17,982 nucleotides of DNA from Lentzea aerocolonigenes (GTDB taxonomy: Bacteria; Actinomycetota; Actinomycetes; Mycobacteriales; Pseudonocardiaceae), in assembly GCF_000955955.1 (NCBI RefSeq), contig NZ_JYJG01000260.1:1-17982 (forward strand), in the 5' to 3' direction. The number at the start of each line of letters is the position of its first letter. Position 1 is the first letter of the stretch. Positions 7,135 through 13,446 of the stretch are shown here, piece by piece. The notes below the pieces were generated by a model. The model saw only the letters and a list, made by a program, of their open reading frames with translations. It was not told where the DNA came from and did not search any database. A program made the position numbers and the translations under genes.

Positions 7135-8856
7135 ATGAGAAAGGTTCTTGCCGTTTTCTGCGGCGCTGTTCTGATTTTGCCGGTGCTGACCGCGCCTGCC
7201 ATCGCGGACCCCGTCGCCGATGCCGTGGCTCGTGATCTCGGCATCAGTGCTTCGGCTGCACGTACTCGACTCGTTCAGCAAGAACGTGCTCACGATGTTT
7301 CGGCCGGTCTGTCGGTTGCCGACGCCGGTCGCTGGTTCGACGCAGCCTCTGGCCGGTTGACGGTGGCGGTCACCCGTCCTGAGGATGCTGACCTTGTTCG
7401 TGCCGCCGGCGCCTCGGCGGTGCTGGTGTCCCGTTCTGCTGCTGAGCTTTCCGCGCTCGTGTCGCGGGTGAAGGCTTCGGGCCACGCGTTCCGGAGTGTC
7501 GGCGTCGACGTCCGGCGCAACGACGTGGTGGTGTCGGCTGTCGGTCCCTTCCCTGCGGTGGACGGGGTTCGGGTCGTTCGGGTGGCCCAGCCGTTCGTGC
7601 AGCAGTCCGGGGAGGTCAACCCCGGCGATCCCTGGTGGCCGGGGTCGGAGTCGAACTGCTCTGTCGGTTTCCCCGCCACGGATTCCAGTGGCGGCAAGCA
7701 CTTCGTGACCGCTGGGCACTGCACGAACGACGCTTCGCAGGCCGCCTACGGGGAGAGCGGGCAGCGGAACCGGCTCGGGACGTCCAACGTCGGTGGTAAC
7801 CGCTCGGTGAACGCCAGGGAAGGCGACATGGGTGTGGTCGCGGTGACCGAGCCCGGCTGGACGGTCTCGCCGGTGGTCAACACGTGGGGCTCGCCCGCGG
7901 TGACTGTCACCGGGAGCAAGGACGCGCTGGTCGGCGAGGCGGTGTGCCACAGCGGGAACACCGCGCCCCAGTTCGAGTGCGGCGTGGTGAACTCGGTGAA
8001 CCAGACCGTGGACTACGGGTCCGTGGTGGTCGACGGTCTGTCGTTGACCACCGCCTGTTCCGAAGGCGGGGACTCCGGTGGTGCCTGGCTGGCCGGGTCC
8101 TCCGCGGTCGGGCTGCATTCCGGTGGGCAGTCCTCGTGTTCTCCTGGGTCCACAGAGGACAACTCCATCTTCCAGCCGGTGAACGAGGCGCTGGCCAAGT
8201 GGAACCTCACGCTGGTGACCGGGTCCGGATCTGGCGACACCGAGCCGCCGACCGCGCCTTCTGGGCTGCGCTCGACAGGTGCCACCGCTACTGGTGTCTC
8301 GCTGGAGTGGTCGGCTGCTTCGGACAACGTCGGGGTCACCGGGTATGACGTCTACAGCGGTTCCACGGTGGTTGCTTCCGTTGCCGGGCCATCGGCTTCG
8401 GTTGACGGGCTGACGCCGGACACCGCCTACTCGTTCACGGTCGCCGCCCGGGATGCCGCCGGGAACGTGTCGAAGCAGTCGGACGCGGTGTCGGTCCGGA
8501 CCGCGCCTGGTTCCGGTTCCCGGACCTTCGGCAATCCCGAGGACTTCCCCATCCGGGACTTCCAGGTCGCGGTGAGCCGGGTTGTGTCGACTGCTTCGGG
8601 TGCTGCTGCCTCGTCGGTGACGGTGCAGGTCGACGCGACGCACACGTGCTCGCAGGACCTGAACATCGCGCTGGTCGGCCCCAGCGGACGGTCGTACTCG
8701 TTGCAGAGGTACGGCGGGTATCCGTGCACTCCGTTGCAGCCCAAGGCCTTCACGGCTCGGGTGTCGGAACGGGCCGCGGGTACGTGGACGTTGCGGATCG
8801 GTGACAACGGCCCTGCCGACGAAGGCGTGCTGTCGGGCTGGTCGATCACGGTCTAG
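7135..8856 (+). CDS. Secreted streptogrisin-like serine protease with FN3 and P domains
   Basis: A 573-aa preproenzyme starting at ATG 7135, with AAGGAGG nine bases upstream. Residues 1-24 form a signal peptide with probable cleavage after AIA. Residues 25 to about 158 are a propeptide that should fold the enzyme and be removed. The S1-family catalytic domain (about 160-363) has the full triad: His195 in TAGHC, Asp231 in EGDMG, Ser314 in GGDSGG. Six cysteines (175/196, 271/282, 308/335) fit the three disulfides of streptogrisins. A fibronectin type III domain (about 370-458) follows, then a proprotein-convertase P-like domain (about 462-573). The family cleaves extracellular proteins after secretion; FN3 and P domains usually aid binding or stability. 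Substrate preference cannot be read from the sequence. It is transcribed alone and ends at a strong hairpin. Confidence 0.93.
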   Translation: MRKVLAVFCGAVLILPVLTAPAIADPVADAVARDLGISASAARTRLVQQERAHDVSAGLSVADAGRWFDAASGRLTVAVTRPEDADLVRAAGASAVLVSRSAAELSALVSRVKASGHAFRSVGVDVRRNDVVVSAVGPFPAVDGVRVVRVAQPFVQQSGEVNPGDPWWPGSESNCSVGFPATDSSGGKHFVTAGHCTNDASQAAYGESGQRNRLGTSNVGGNRSVNAREGDMGVVAVTEPGWTVSPVVNTWGSPAVTVTGSKDALVGEAVCHSGNTAPQFECGVVNSVNQTVDYGSVVVDGLSLTTACSEGGDSGGAWLAGSSAVGLHSGGQSSCSPGSTEDNSIFQPVNEALAKWNLTLVTGSGSGDTEPPTAPSGLRSTGATATGVSLEWSAASDNVGVTGYDVYSGSTVVASVAGPSASVDGLTPDTAYSFTVAARDAAGNVSKQSDAVSVRTAPGSGSRTFGNPEDFPIRDFQVAVSRVVSTASGAAASSVTVQVDATHTCSQDLNIALVGPSGRSYSLQRYGGYPCTPLQPKAFTARVSERAAGTWTLRIGDNGPADEGVLSGWSITV

Positions 8857-8864
8857 GCACGGCT

Positions 8865-8910
8865 GTGGACGGGTGCTCCCCCGCGCCGTTCCACGGGAGC
8901 ACCCGTCCAC
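8865..8910. terminator. Bidirectional hairpin terminator between convergent genes
   Basis: A perfect 16-bp inverted repeat: GTGGACGGGTGCTCCC (8865-8880) pairs with its complement at 8895-8910 around a 14-nt loop. It begins 8 bp after the protease stop and lies 14 bp from the stop of the opposing gene. It has no T-tract, as is common for actinobacterial terminators. Confidence 0.8.
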
Positions 8911-8924
8911 TGTGGAGCCTTCGA

Positions 8925-9773
8925 TCAGCCGATCTTCTCGATCTTCGCCTTGCGGATCAGGAACTTGCCGGGCTCGCGGACCTGTTCGAAGGCCGCGTTG
9001 TTGAGCAGTGCACAGCTGCCGGACGCCGACGTCACCTTGACGGTGGTGGACTTGTTGTTGTCCAGGTTGGTGACCTTCAGCGTGGTGCCGACGGGGAACT
9101 GGTTGCTGGACGCCGCCGGAGCGCCGCCCTCACCGGAAAGCGTGACGGTGGAACCGTTGCAGACCTGCTGACCGGACGCACCGCCGTCGTTGCCGCCCTG
9201 GTTCGCATCGGGCTTCGGGGCGGGCTGGGCCGTGTTCTGGCCCTGGTTGCCAGCGTTGTTGCCTTGGTTGTTGTTGCCCTGGCCGGCGTTGCCGCCGTCA
9301 CCCTTGCAGCCCGCCGCCTTGCGCCGCTGCTGGATGAGGTCGACCACGGCCTGCCGGTTCGCGATGCGGGCCTCGGACTGCGAGTCCGGGCTGGCCTTCT
9401 GCCCCGCGATGAAGTTCAGGTTGTTCTGCAACGCCTTGTCGAGCCCGCCGCAGTCCTCGCCGGACGTGGATGCCTGGCCCTTCTCTGCCTTGGCCTCGAC
9501 CTTGTTGCCACAGCCGGCCGCCTTGCGCCGCTGGTTGATGAGGTTGACAACCGCCTGCCGATTGGCAATCCGAGCCTCCGACTGCGCGTCGGGGTTCGCC
9601 TGCTGCCCGGCGATGAAGTTCAAGTTGTTCTGCAGGGCGGTGTCCAGTCCGCCGCAGTCCTCAGCCGCGTTCGAATCGGTGCCGCTGAAGGCGAAGATGC
9701 CACCGGCGACAGCAGCGACCGCGAGCATGGCGCCCGCGCCGATCATGGCGGGCTTGCGGTGTCGAGCGCCCAT
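8925..9773 (-). CDS. Secreted protein with two Cys-bounded helical repeats and a C-terminal DPBB/RlpA-like domain
   Basis: A 282-aa protein from ATG 9773, preceded by GAGGAGA at good spacing. Residues 1-37 hold a basic start and a hydrophobic stretch ending SNA-A, so it is exported or membrane-anchored. Two near-identical ~51-residue repeats (38-88 and 106-156) each run from EDCGGLD to RRKAAGC, look helical, and may each be closed by a disulfide (Cys40-Cys88, Cys108-Cys156). A Gly/Asn/Gln-rich linker (157-200) follows. Residues 204-282, with VTNLDNNKSTTVKV, LLNNAAFEQV and a Cys205/Cys254 pair, resemble a double-psi beta-barrel of the RlpA/expansin type. The Asp-rich loop of active members appears as TSASGS, so it may bind cell-wall glycan without cutting it. 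That role is inferred; the repeat family is not one I recognise. Confidence 0.8.
   Translation of the reverse strand: MGARHRKPAMIGAGAMLAVAAVAGGIFAFSGTDSNAAEDCGGLDTALQNNLNFIAGQQANPDAQSEARIANRQAVVNLINQRRKAAGCGNKVEAKAEKGQASTSGEDCGGLDKALQNNLNFIAGQKASPDSQSEARIANRQAVVDLIQQRRKAAGCKGDGGNAGQGNNNQGNNAGNQGQNTAQPAPKPDANQGGNDGGASGQQVCNGSTVTLSGEGGAPAASSNQFPVGTTLKVTNLDNNKSTTVKVTSASGSCALLNNAAFEQVREPGKFLIRKAKIEKIG
9306..9662 (-). repeat. Tandem 51-aa cysteine-bounded repeats
   Basis: Repeat 1 is at 9510-9662 and repeat 2 at 9306-9458, with a period of 68 codons. About 85% of positions are identical by eye, including the core ALQNNLNFIAGQ and the end QRRKAAGC or its equivalent. This points to a fairly recent internal duplication or gene-conversion upkeep. 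Confidence 0.8.
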
Positions 9774-9860
9774 TCGATTCTCCTCGGGGTGTTCATCGGT
9801 GTTGTACCGGTGACTACGGGGAGGTCACGGACGGGGTTCAAATCGGACTAGACCATGTTG

Positions 9861-9877
9861 GTTTAAATGCTTTTAAG
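9861..9877 (-). promoter_or_regulatory. AT-rich CTTAAAAG element upstream of the 8925-9773 gene
   Basis: On the minus strand this reads CCTTAAAAGCATTTAAAC, about 90-105 bp before ATG 9773. Its octamer CTTAAAAG is the same as in the repeats before the protease gene. It may be a regulator site or promoter element. No clear -35/-10 pair was found for this gene. Confidence 0.3.
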
Positions 9878-9977
9878 GTTTTGGCGCGGTGGTGATCTTG
9901 CTGGTCAGGCGCGGTTTCTGCTGGTTCTGGGGCGGTTCGGTTCGTGGTCCCGCGAATAGACCAAGGAGGTGATACCG

Positions 9978-10166
9978 GTGCCGCTGGTGGTCCGGTATCG
10001 GGGGGTGGGCGGGCTCCGCGGTTCGACTGGATTCGACTCAGGCGTGGCTGGCCGTTCGACTGCGGCCGGCTCGCTGTTCGACAGGGGGTGCGCGGCTCTG
10101 GGCGGCTGGGGGGCACCAGGCAGGGCGGGCGTGTTCGCCGCTAGCGGGTCAGTTTGCGAGGGCTAG
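9978..10166 (+). CDS. Possible small protein (62 aa), doubtful
   Basis: GTG 9978 follows AAGGAGGTGAT (9963-9973), an almost complete match to the 16S anti-Shine-Dalgarno, only a few bases upstream. The frame then stays open for 62 codons to TAG 10164-10166. G or C occurs at about 77% of third positions by my count, below the real genes here but above random for many regions. The product is Gly/Arg/Ser-rich, with no signal peptide, motif or family I recognise. The ribosome site is the main argument; it could equally be a leader peptide or chance. Confidence 0.3.
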   Translation: MPLVVRYRGVGGLRGSTGFDSGVAGRSTAAGSLFDRGCAALGGWGAPGRAGVFAASGSVCEG

Positions 10167-10252
10167 TGCGAGTTCCAGCGGAGAGGTCGCCTTGCGTGCG
10201 ATCCGTCGCCTTGCGCAAGTGGGCGCGTAGGTGGCATACGGGCCTGCTTCAT

Positions 10253-10268
10253 CGGCCTTAAAAGGCCG
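10253..10268. terminator. Hairpin downstream of the deoxyribosyltransferase-like gene
   Basis: CGGCCTT-AA-AAGGCCG can form a 5-7 bp stem about 51 bp beyond the stop of the minus-strand gene at 10319. No T-run follows, so it is a candidate terminator only. It also contains CTTAAAAG, so it may instead be another copy of that element. Confidence 0.4.
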
Positions 10269-10318
10269 GGCACAAGGAGCCCGGGCTAGGCGCGTCATCA
10301 CCGCTTCCCTGATTTGTA

Positions 10319-10675
10319 TTAGGCCTGTCCGGCTCGCTTCGCATCGCCCTTGTTCTGGGGGTGGGTGCCCTCAACCAGCGCGAGATCGGTGAAGGAGATC
10401 GGTTTTCCGGTGGCGCGGGCGTGTGCGATCTCCCTGCTCGTGGACTCGCCGATGTACCCGCCGGGGTTGACGACCAGGACGCGGTCAGCCAGGTCGATCT
10501 TGTCCAGGTGAAGGGCGTCCAGCGCGGCCTTCTGCTCGTTGGTGATCTGCTCGCCTGCTTCGGTTGGCGAGACGACGATCGCACCTGCCAAGGTCAGCCT
10601 GCGGTTCGCCGCACGCAGCTCGTCCACGAACCGGGTGGAGCCGCAGATGCAAACGATCTCAGGTCGGTAGGGCAC
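10319..10675 (-). CDS. Nucleoside 2-deoxyribosyltransferase-like protein
   Basis: Encodes 118 aa from GTG 10675, with AAGGA eight bases upstream. It has the hallmarks of the small nucleoside 2-deoxyribosyltransferase-like superfamily often carried by phages and bacteria: CGSTRF at residues 11-16, the central DLADRVLVVN (61-70), and GGYIGESTSREI (72-83), whose Glu residues (77, 82) are the likely active-site positions. The family moves 2-deoxyribose between bases or hydrolyses nucleotide N-glycosidic bonds; many members of this short type are untested. The protein is soluble, with no signal peptide. It starts 37 bp after the HNH nuclease stop on the same strand, so the two are probably co-transcribed, possibly under the SOS box upstream of the nuclease. 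The superfamily is fairly sure; the substrate is unknown. Confidence 0.75.
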   Translation of the reverse strand: MPYRPEIVCICGSTRFVDELRAANRRLTLAGAIVVSPTEAGEQITNEQKAALDALHLDKIDLADRVLVVNPGGYIGESTSREIAHARATGKPISFTDLALVEGTHPQNKGDAKRAGQA

Positions 10676-10712
10676 GGCTCATTCCTTCGGTGGCAACACG
10701 GCCTGGACGGGG

Positions 10713-11975
10713 TCAGGCGTGGATCAGGACAGGGTCGTCGGTTCGGCCGCTGGGCAATAAGAGCTCTCGGCTGGGACGTGGCACCGGGTCGGGGTGCCAG
10801 GTGGTGTGGAGTTGGTTGGTTCTCGTGCGGCGGGCCGGGTCTACGTACCCCGGTGGGCGGAAGATCGGGATGCCACCTGCCATCTGCACTTGCCAGCCGG
10901 AGTGGTGGACCAGGTTGTGGTGGCGGAGGCAGAGCAGGGCGAGGTTGTCCAGGTTGGTTTCGCCGCCGTTGGACCAGTGGCGGACGTGGTGGGCTTCGCA
11001 GTGTTTCGGGGGTCTGGTGCAGCCCGGGAAGGCGCAGCCCTTGTCGCGGGCCACGAGCATGCGGCGCAGGCCTGCGTTGATGGTTCTGGTTTTGCGGCCC
11101 ACGTCGTGGATTTGGGAGCGGCTGCCGAGCAGCATGGGGATGATGCCGCTGTCGCAGGCGATTTTGCGGACCTGGTTCATCGGGATGTGTTCGCCGTTGT
11201 CGAGGCGGGCGGTGCCGATGCCTTGGCGGAGCTTGTCGTAGTCGACGGTGACGGTGAGCTGGACCCGTTCGCCGCCGCTGATGCGGTGGTGGTCGGCGCG
11301 GGCGGCCAGGTTGACGATCTCGCAGAACGCGTCGCCTTCGCGCTCCGGGGCGAAGCGCAGGTCGTTGGGAGCCGGTTTGGCGAGGGCGTCGATCTGGGCG
11401 TCGAGTTTGGCGCCGGTTTCGGCGTCCACGTCCGCGAACAACTGGTAGCGGCCGCCCTGCCACTTGCGGCGCAAGACGTTGCGCGGCTGGACCGGTTCGG
11501 GCTGTTCGGGTTCGGGGCCGTCCTGGTCCATGAGATAGGCCAGCTTCTTGCAGTACTCCTCGGCCGAGTGCGGCTCGTGCTGCAATGCGTATTCGACGAG
11601 GGGCTCTTCTGCTTTGGCGGGCAGGGTGACCATGGCTTTGGCCAGGACATCAACGTGGTCTTCGGACAGCGCGCCTTCGGCCATCGCGGCCGCGACTGCC
11701 GGTAGCGCGGGCTCCACAACAGAACCGGTGGGCGTGATCGTGGGACACAAAGCCGCTGCCTGCTTGAGCTTGCGGCGAGACATCTTCGGATCCCAGTGCA
11801 CGACGTGTTTGAAGAGCTCGATGAGATCCTTGTACCCCAAGGATTCCGCCGCGCCCTGCTGCTGCAGCGCGCCGACGATTTCCAGGATCTCGAACTGAAG
11901 CTGTTGTAGCGCAGGGACTTTCCGCTTGAGCTCGGCGAGGAGCTCAAGCGGGGAGGAAAGTCCGAGGGCTGACAT
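10713..11975 (-). CDS. DUF222-HNH endonuclease domain protein (13E12 repeat family type)
   Basis: A 420-aa protein from ATG 11975; the Shine-Dalgarno is weak. Residues about 20-270 form the alpha-helical DUF222 domain typical of the actinobacterial 13E12 family. The HNH nuclease domain lies at about 305-360: Cys314 and Cys319 (CAFPGC), His329/330 (CEAHH), Asn344 in NLDNL and His353 (CLRHHNLVH), so both zinc-binding and catalytic positions look intact. HNH enzymes cut DNA or nick it using one metal ion. Such genes are multi-copy in actinomycetes, some are LexA-controlled in Mycobacterium tuberculosis, and their cellular role is unsettled. A near-perfect LexA box lies 15-30 bp upstream of the start. 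The C-terminal tail (about 370-420) is Pro/Arg-rich and likely disordered. Confidence 0.9.
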   Translation of the reverse strand: MSALGLSSPLELLAELKRKVPALQQLQFEILEIVGALQQQGAAESLGYKDLIELFKHVVHWDPKMSRRKLKQAAALCPTITPTGSVVEPALPAVAAAMAEGALSEDHVDVLAKAMVTLPAKAEEPLVEYALQHEPHSAEEYCKKLAYLMDQDGPEPEQPEPVQPRNVLRRKWQGGRYQLFADVDAETGAKLDAQIDALAKPAPNDLRFAPEREGDAFCEIVNLAARADHHRISGGERVQLTVTVDYDKLRQGIGTARLDNGEHIPMNQVRKIACDSGIIPMLLGSRSQIHDVGRKTRTINAGLRRMLVARDKGCAFPGCTRPPKHCEAHHVRHWSNGGETNLDNLALLCLRHHNLVHHSGWQVQMAGGIPIFRPPGYVDPARRTRTNQLHTTWHPDPVPRPSRELLLPSGRTDDPVLIHA

Positions 11976-11981
11976 GCGTCC

Positions 11982-12020
11982 ATTGTGGCATGAACACGTG
12001 TTCGAATTCTATTCCACAAT
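11982..12020 (-). promoter_or_regulatory. Candidate LexA (SOS) box and promoter of the HNH gene
   Basis: The perfect palindrome GAACACGTGTTC (11992-12003) matches the actinobacterial LexA consensus CGAACRNRYGTTYG at 13 of 14 positions (TGAACACGTGTTCG at 11991-12004). On the minus strand TAGAAT (12006-12011) can serve as -10, with TGCACG 17 bp upstream as a weak -35, so the box would cover the transcription start. A further inverted repeat, ATTGTGG (11982-11988) and CCACAAT (12014-12020), flanks it. Confidence 0.65.
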
Positions 12021-12423
12021 CGGGTGAACGTGCAGGTCAGGGCCCTACGGCACCCGTGCGCACAAACTCTCTCTAGTACGCAACACGCGCCTATGGACCA
12101 CCCACGCACCACACGGCCAACGCACGCAACGCGCCCACGCCCCGCAACCACTTACGCAACGCAAGCACAGAAGTTCGGTCCGGCACACGCCCGACGGAGG
12201 AGGGCATGTGCCGGGTCGGCGAAGCCGGACCAGCCAACGCAACCGCCACGCGCCGACGCAACGAACCACCGGCGTATCGGCACGACGCACTACACACACG
12301 GCGCACGCACCACACACACGGGACGCGCCGGGTACCCCCAATTTCAAGCTTAGTCAGCAGGTCTGACAGTGGGGCTGTGGCGACGTTTTCACCCGAACGA
12401 GCGGGTTCGTGGATTGAGGCCAA
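12021..12423. other. C/A-rich non-coding stretch with repeated ACGCAAC
   Basis: About 400 bp without a believable gene. The plus strand has roughly twice as many C as G in the lines I counted, and few T. ACGCAAC occurs five times, starting at 12078, 12124, 12154, 12237 and 12256, with many related ACGCAC strings. GTCAG-N5-CTGAC (12353-12367) is a short inverted repeat. Open frames here give low-complexity Thr/Arg/His or Cys/Val/Arg products and look like artefacts of composition. Confidence 0.55.
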
Positions 12424-12436
12424 GAATTAGCTTCGG
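12424..12436 (+). promoter_or_regulatory. Promoter-like motif just before the XRE-DUF5753 gene
   Basis: GAATTAGCTTCGG here differs at one base from GAATTAGATTCGG (7092-7104) before the protease gene. If TTAGCT (12427-12432) is a -10 box, transcription would start at about 12439-12441, at or next to ATG 12441, giving a leaderless mRNA. This fits the lack of a clear Shine-Dalgarno there. Confidence 0.3.
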
Positions 12437-12440
12437 TGGC

Positions 12441-13286
12441 ATGAGTTCCATACCCTCCACCGCGTACAGCAGGGATCTCGGCGACGAGCTGCGCCGGTTG
12501 CGTGAGACGTGCACCGGGCTGAACGGCAACGCGCTCGCGATCAAGCTCGGCTGGGATCCCAGCAAGGTGTCCACCATAGAGCACGGGAAAGCGCGCGCCA
12601 GCGAGATCGACCTGGTGCAGTACCTCTCGATGTGCGGCAAGGACATCGACTTCTACGAGGAGTTCAAGCACCGCTACCGGTACGCGTTCGACGAGTACAT
12701 CGTCCAGGTCTCCGGCAACCTGCGCACTGTCGCGATGGCTGAGTCGACGGCCACGACGATCACGAGCTACTCACCGCAGTCCGTGCCGGGCCTGGTGCAG
12801 ACACCTGAGTACGCCGACGGCATCTACCGGATGACCGGCATGGTCACCGAGGAACGAATTCCCGACCTCGTCCAGTTCCGGAACGACCGTCAAGCCATCC
12901 TGCGACGGCACAATCGGCCGACTTGCTTGTTCTACGTTCATGAGCATGCGCTGGAACTGCAGGTCGGCAGCAGCCAGATCATGAGGGAGCAGTACAAGCG
13001 CATGCTGTTCAAGACGCACACCATCCGGATCGTGCCCGCGGACGCTCCGCTGGCCGCGTCGGGATGTGTGCTGTGGGAGTTCGCGAAGGCGCACCCGGTC
13101 GCCTTCAGCGAGACCGATCTGACGCACGTGTTCGTGCAGGATCTGGGCGCGATCGCGCGGACCCGGCTCCTCTTCGACCGTCTGGATCGGGTCGCGTTGG
13201 ATGCGGAACAATCGCGGAGCAAGCTGGCGGAATACGTCAGCGGACCGCGAGAGGAACCGGATGATGCAGGACCGCACCTGGCGTAA
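12441..13286 (+). CDS. XRE-family regulator with DUF5753 (Scr1-type, antitoxin-like)
   Basis: A 281-aa protein. ATG 12441 was chosen because the domain begins with MSSIPSTAYSRDLGDELRRL; an in-frame start at 12369 would add a non-conserved tail. Residues about 11-70 are the helix-turn-helix domain (NGNALAIKLGWDPSKVSTIE). Residues about 80-270 match the DUF5753 domain, with SYSPQSVPGLVQTPEYA as its hallmark. In Streptomyces such proteins pair with a small DUF397 protein (for example the Scr1/Scr2 and WhiJ-like systems), affect development and antibiotic production, and have been described as toxin-antitoxin-like. The DUF397 gene overlaps the end of this gene by 26 bp, so the pair is surely co-expressed. 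No good Shine-Dalgarno is seen, so a leaderless start is possible. Confidence 0.88.
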   Translation: MSSIPSTAYSRDLGDELRRLRETCTGLNGNALAIKLGWDPSKVSTIEHGKARASEIDLVQYLSMCGKDIDFYEEFKHRYRYAFDEYIVQVSGNLRTVAMAESTATTITSYSPQSVPGLVQTPEYADGIYRMTGMVTEERIPDLVQFRNDRQAILRRHNRPTCLFYVHEHALELQVGSSQIMREQYKRMLFKTHTIRIVPADAPLAASGCVLWEFAKAHPVAFSETDLTHVFVQDLGAIARTRLLFDRLDRVALDAEQSRSKLAEYVSGPREEPDDAGPHLA

Positions 13287-13446
13287 GAGCAGCTACAGCA
13301 ACGGGACGGAAGAAGGTGAGTGCGTCGAGGTGTCACTTGGCCTTGACGCGCTGGTCAGGGACTCGAAGAACGCGGGTGGTGGCGTGCTCGCGTTCTCGTC
13401 CCCCGCGTGGCGTGCGCTGGTCAGCTGGCTACATCCGGTCCAGTAG
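13261..13446 (+). CDS. DUF397 small protein, partner of the XRE-DUF5753 regulator
   Basis: Encodes 61 aa from ATG 13261; a second ATG at 13264 is equally likely, and GAGG at 13251-13254 suits either. The sequence shows the DUF397 hallmarks: TWRKSSYSNG near the start, ECVEV, a VRDSKN segment, then an FSSPAWRALVSWL helix. These small proteins accompany DUF5753 regulators across actinomycetes and are thought to bind or oppose them. The start lies inside the upstream gene (26-bp overlap). The 3' end overlaps the end of the convergent GntR gene by 18 bp, leaving no room for a terminator between them. Confidence 0.88.
   Translation: MMQDRTWRKSSYSNGTEEGECVEVSLGLDALVRDSKNAGGGVLAFSSPAWRALVSWLHPVQ

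Larger units (their letters stand above)
9774..10318. other. Intergenic region with short repeats and palindromes
   Basis: No confident gene lies here apart from the doubtful ORF at 9978-10166. It contains the CTTAAAAG element (9870-9877), four TTCGAC copies between 10022 and 10082, two GTCGCCTTGCG copies (10186-10196, 10205-10215), the 10-bp palindrome CTTGCGCAAG (10210-10219), a hairpin at 10253-10268 and the palindrome AGCCCGGGCT (10278-10287). It is the upstream region of the minus-strand gene ending its 5' side at 9773 and the downstream region of the gene at 10319-10675. Confidence 0.5.

Noticed and set aside
7084..8910. 608-codon open frame on the minus strand
   Set aside because: It is fully opposite the serine protease, which has a complete catalytic triad, signal peptide and ribosome site. 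The minus product is Arg/Gly/Pro/His-rich with no family features, typical of antisense frames in high-GC DNA.
8865..9851. 328-codon plus-strand frame
   Set aside because: It runs through the terminator hairpin and opposite the secreted repeat protein; its Leu/Val/Ala repeats merely mirror the repeats of the real gene.
9838..10116. 92-codon minus-strand frame
   Set aside because: The product is low-complexity Pro/Arg/Thr, has no ribosome site that I could find, and lies across the AT-rich element and repeat region.
12024..12353. 109-codon plus frame and overlapping minus frames
   Set aside because: Composition-driven Thr/Arg/His or Cys/Val/Arg strings in a skewed spacer, without family motifs or good start signals.
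12369..12440. 24-residue upstream extension of the XRE-DUF5753 protein
   Set aside because: The extension is Arg-rich, unlike the usual start of the family, and would run through the promoter-like motif at 12424-12436.
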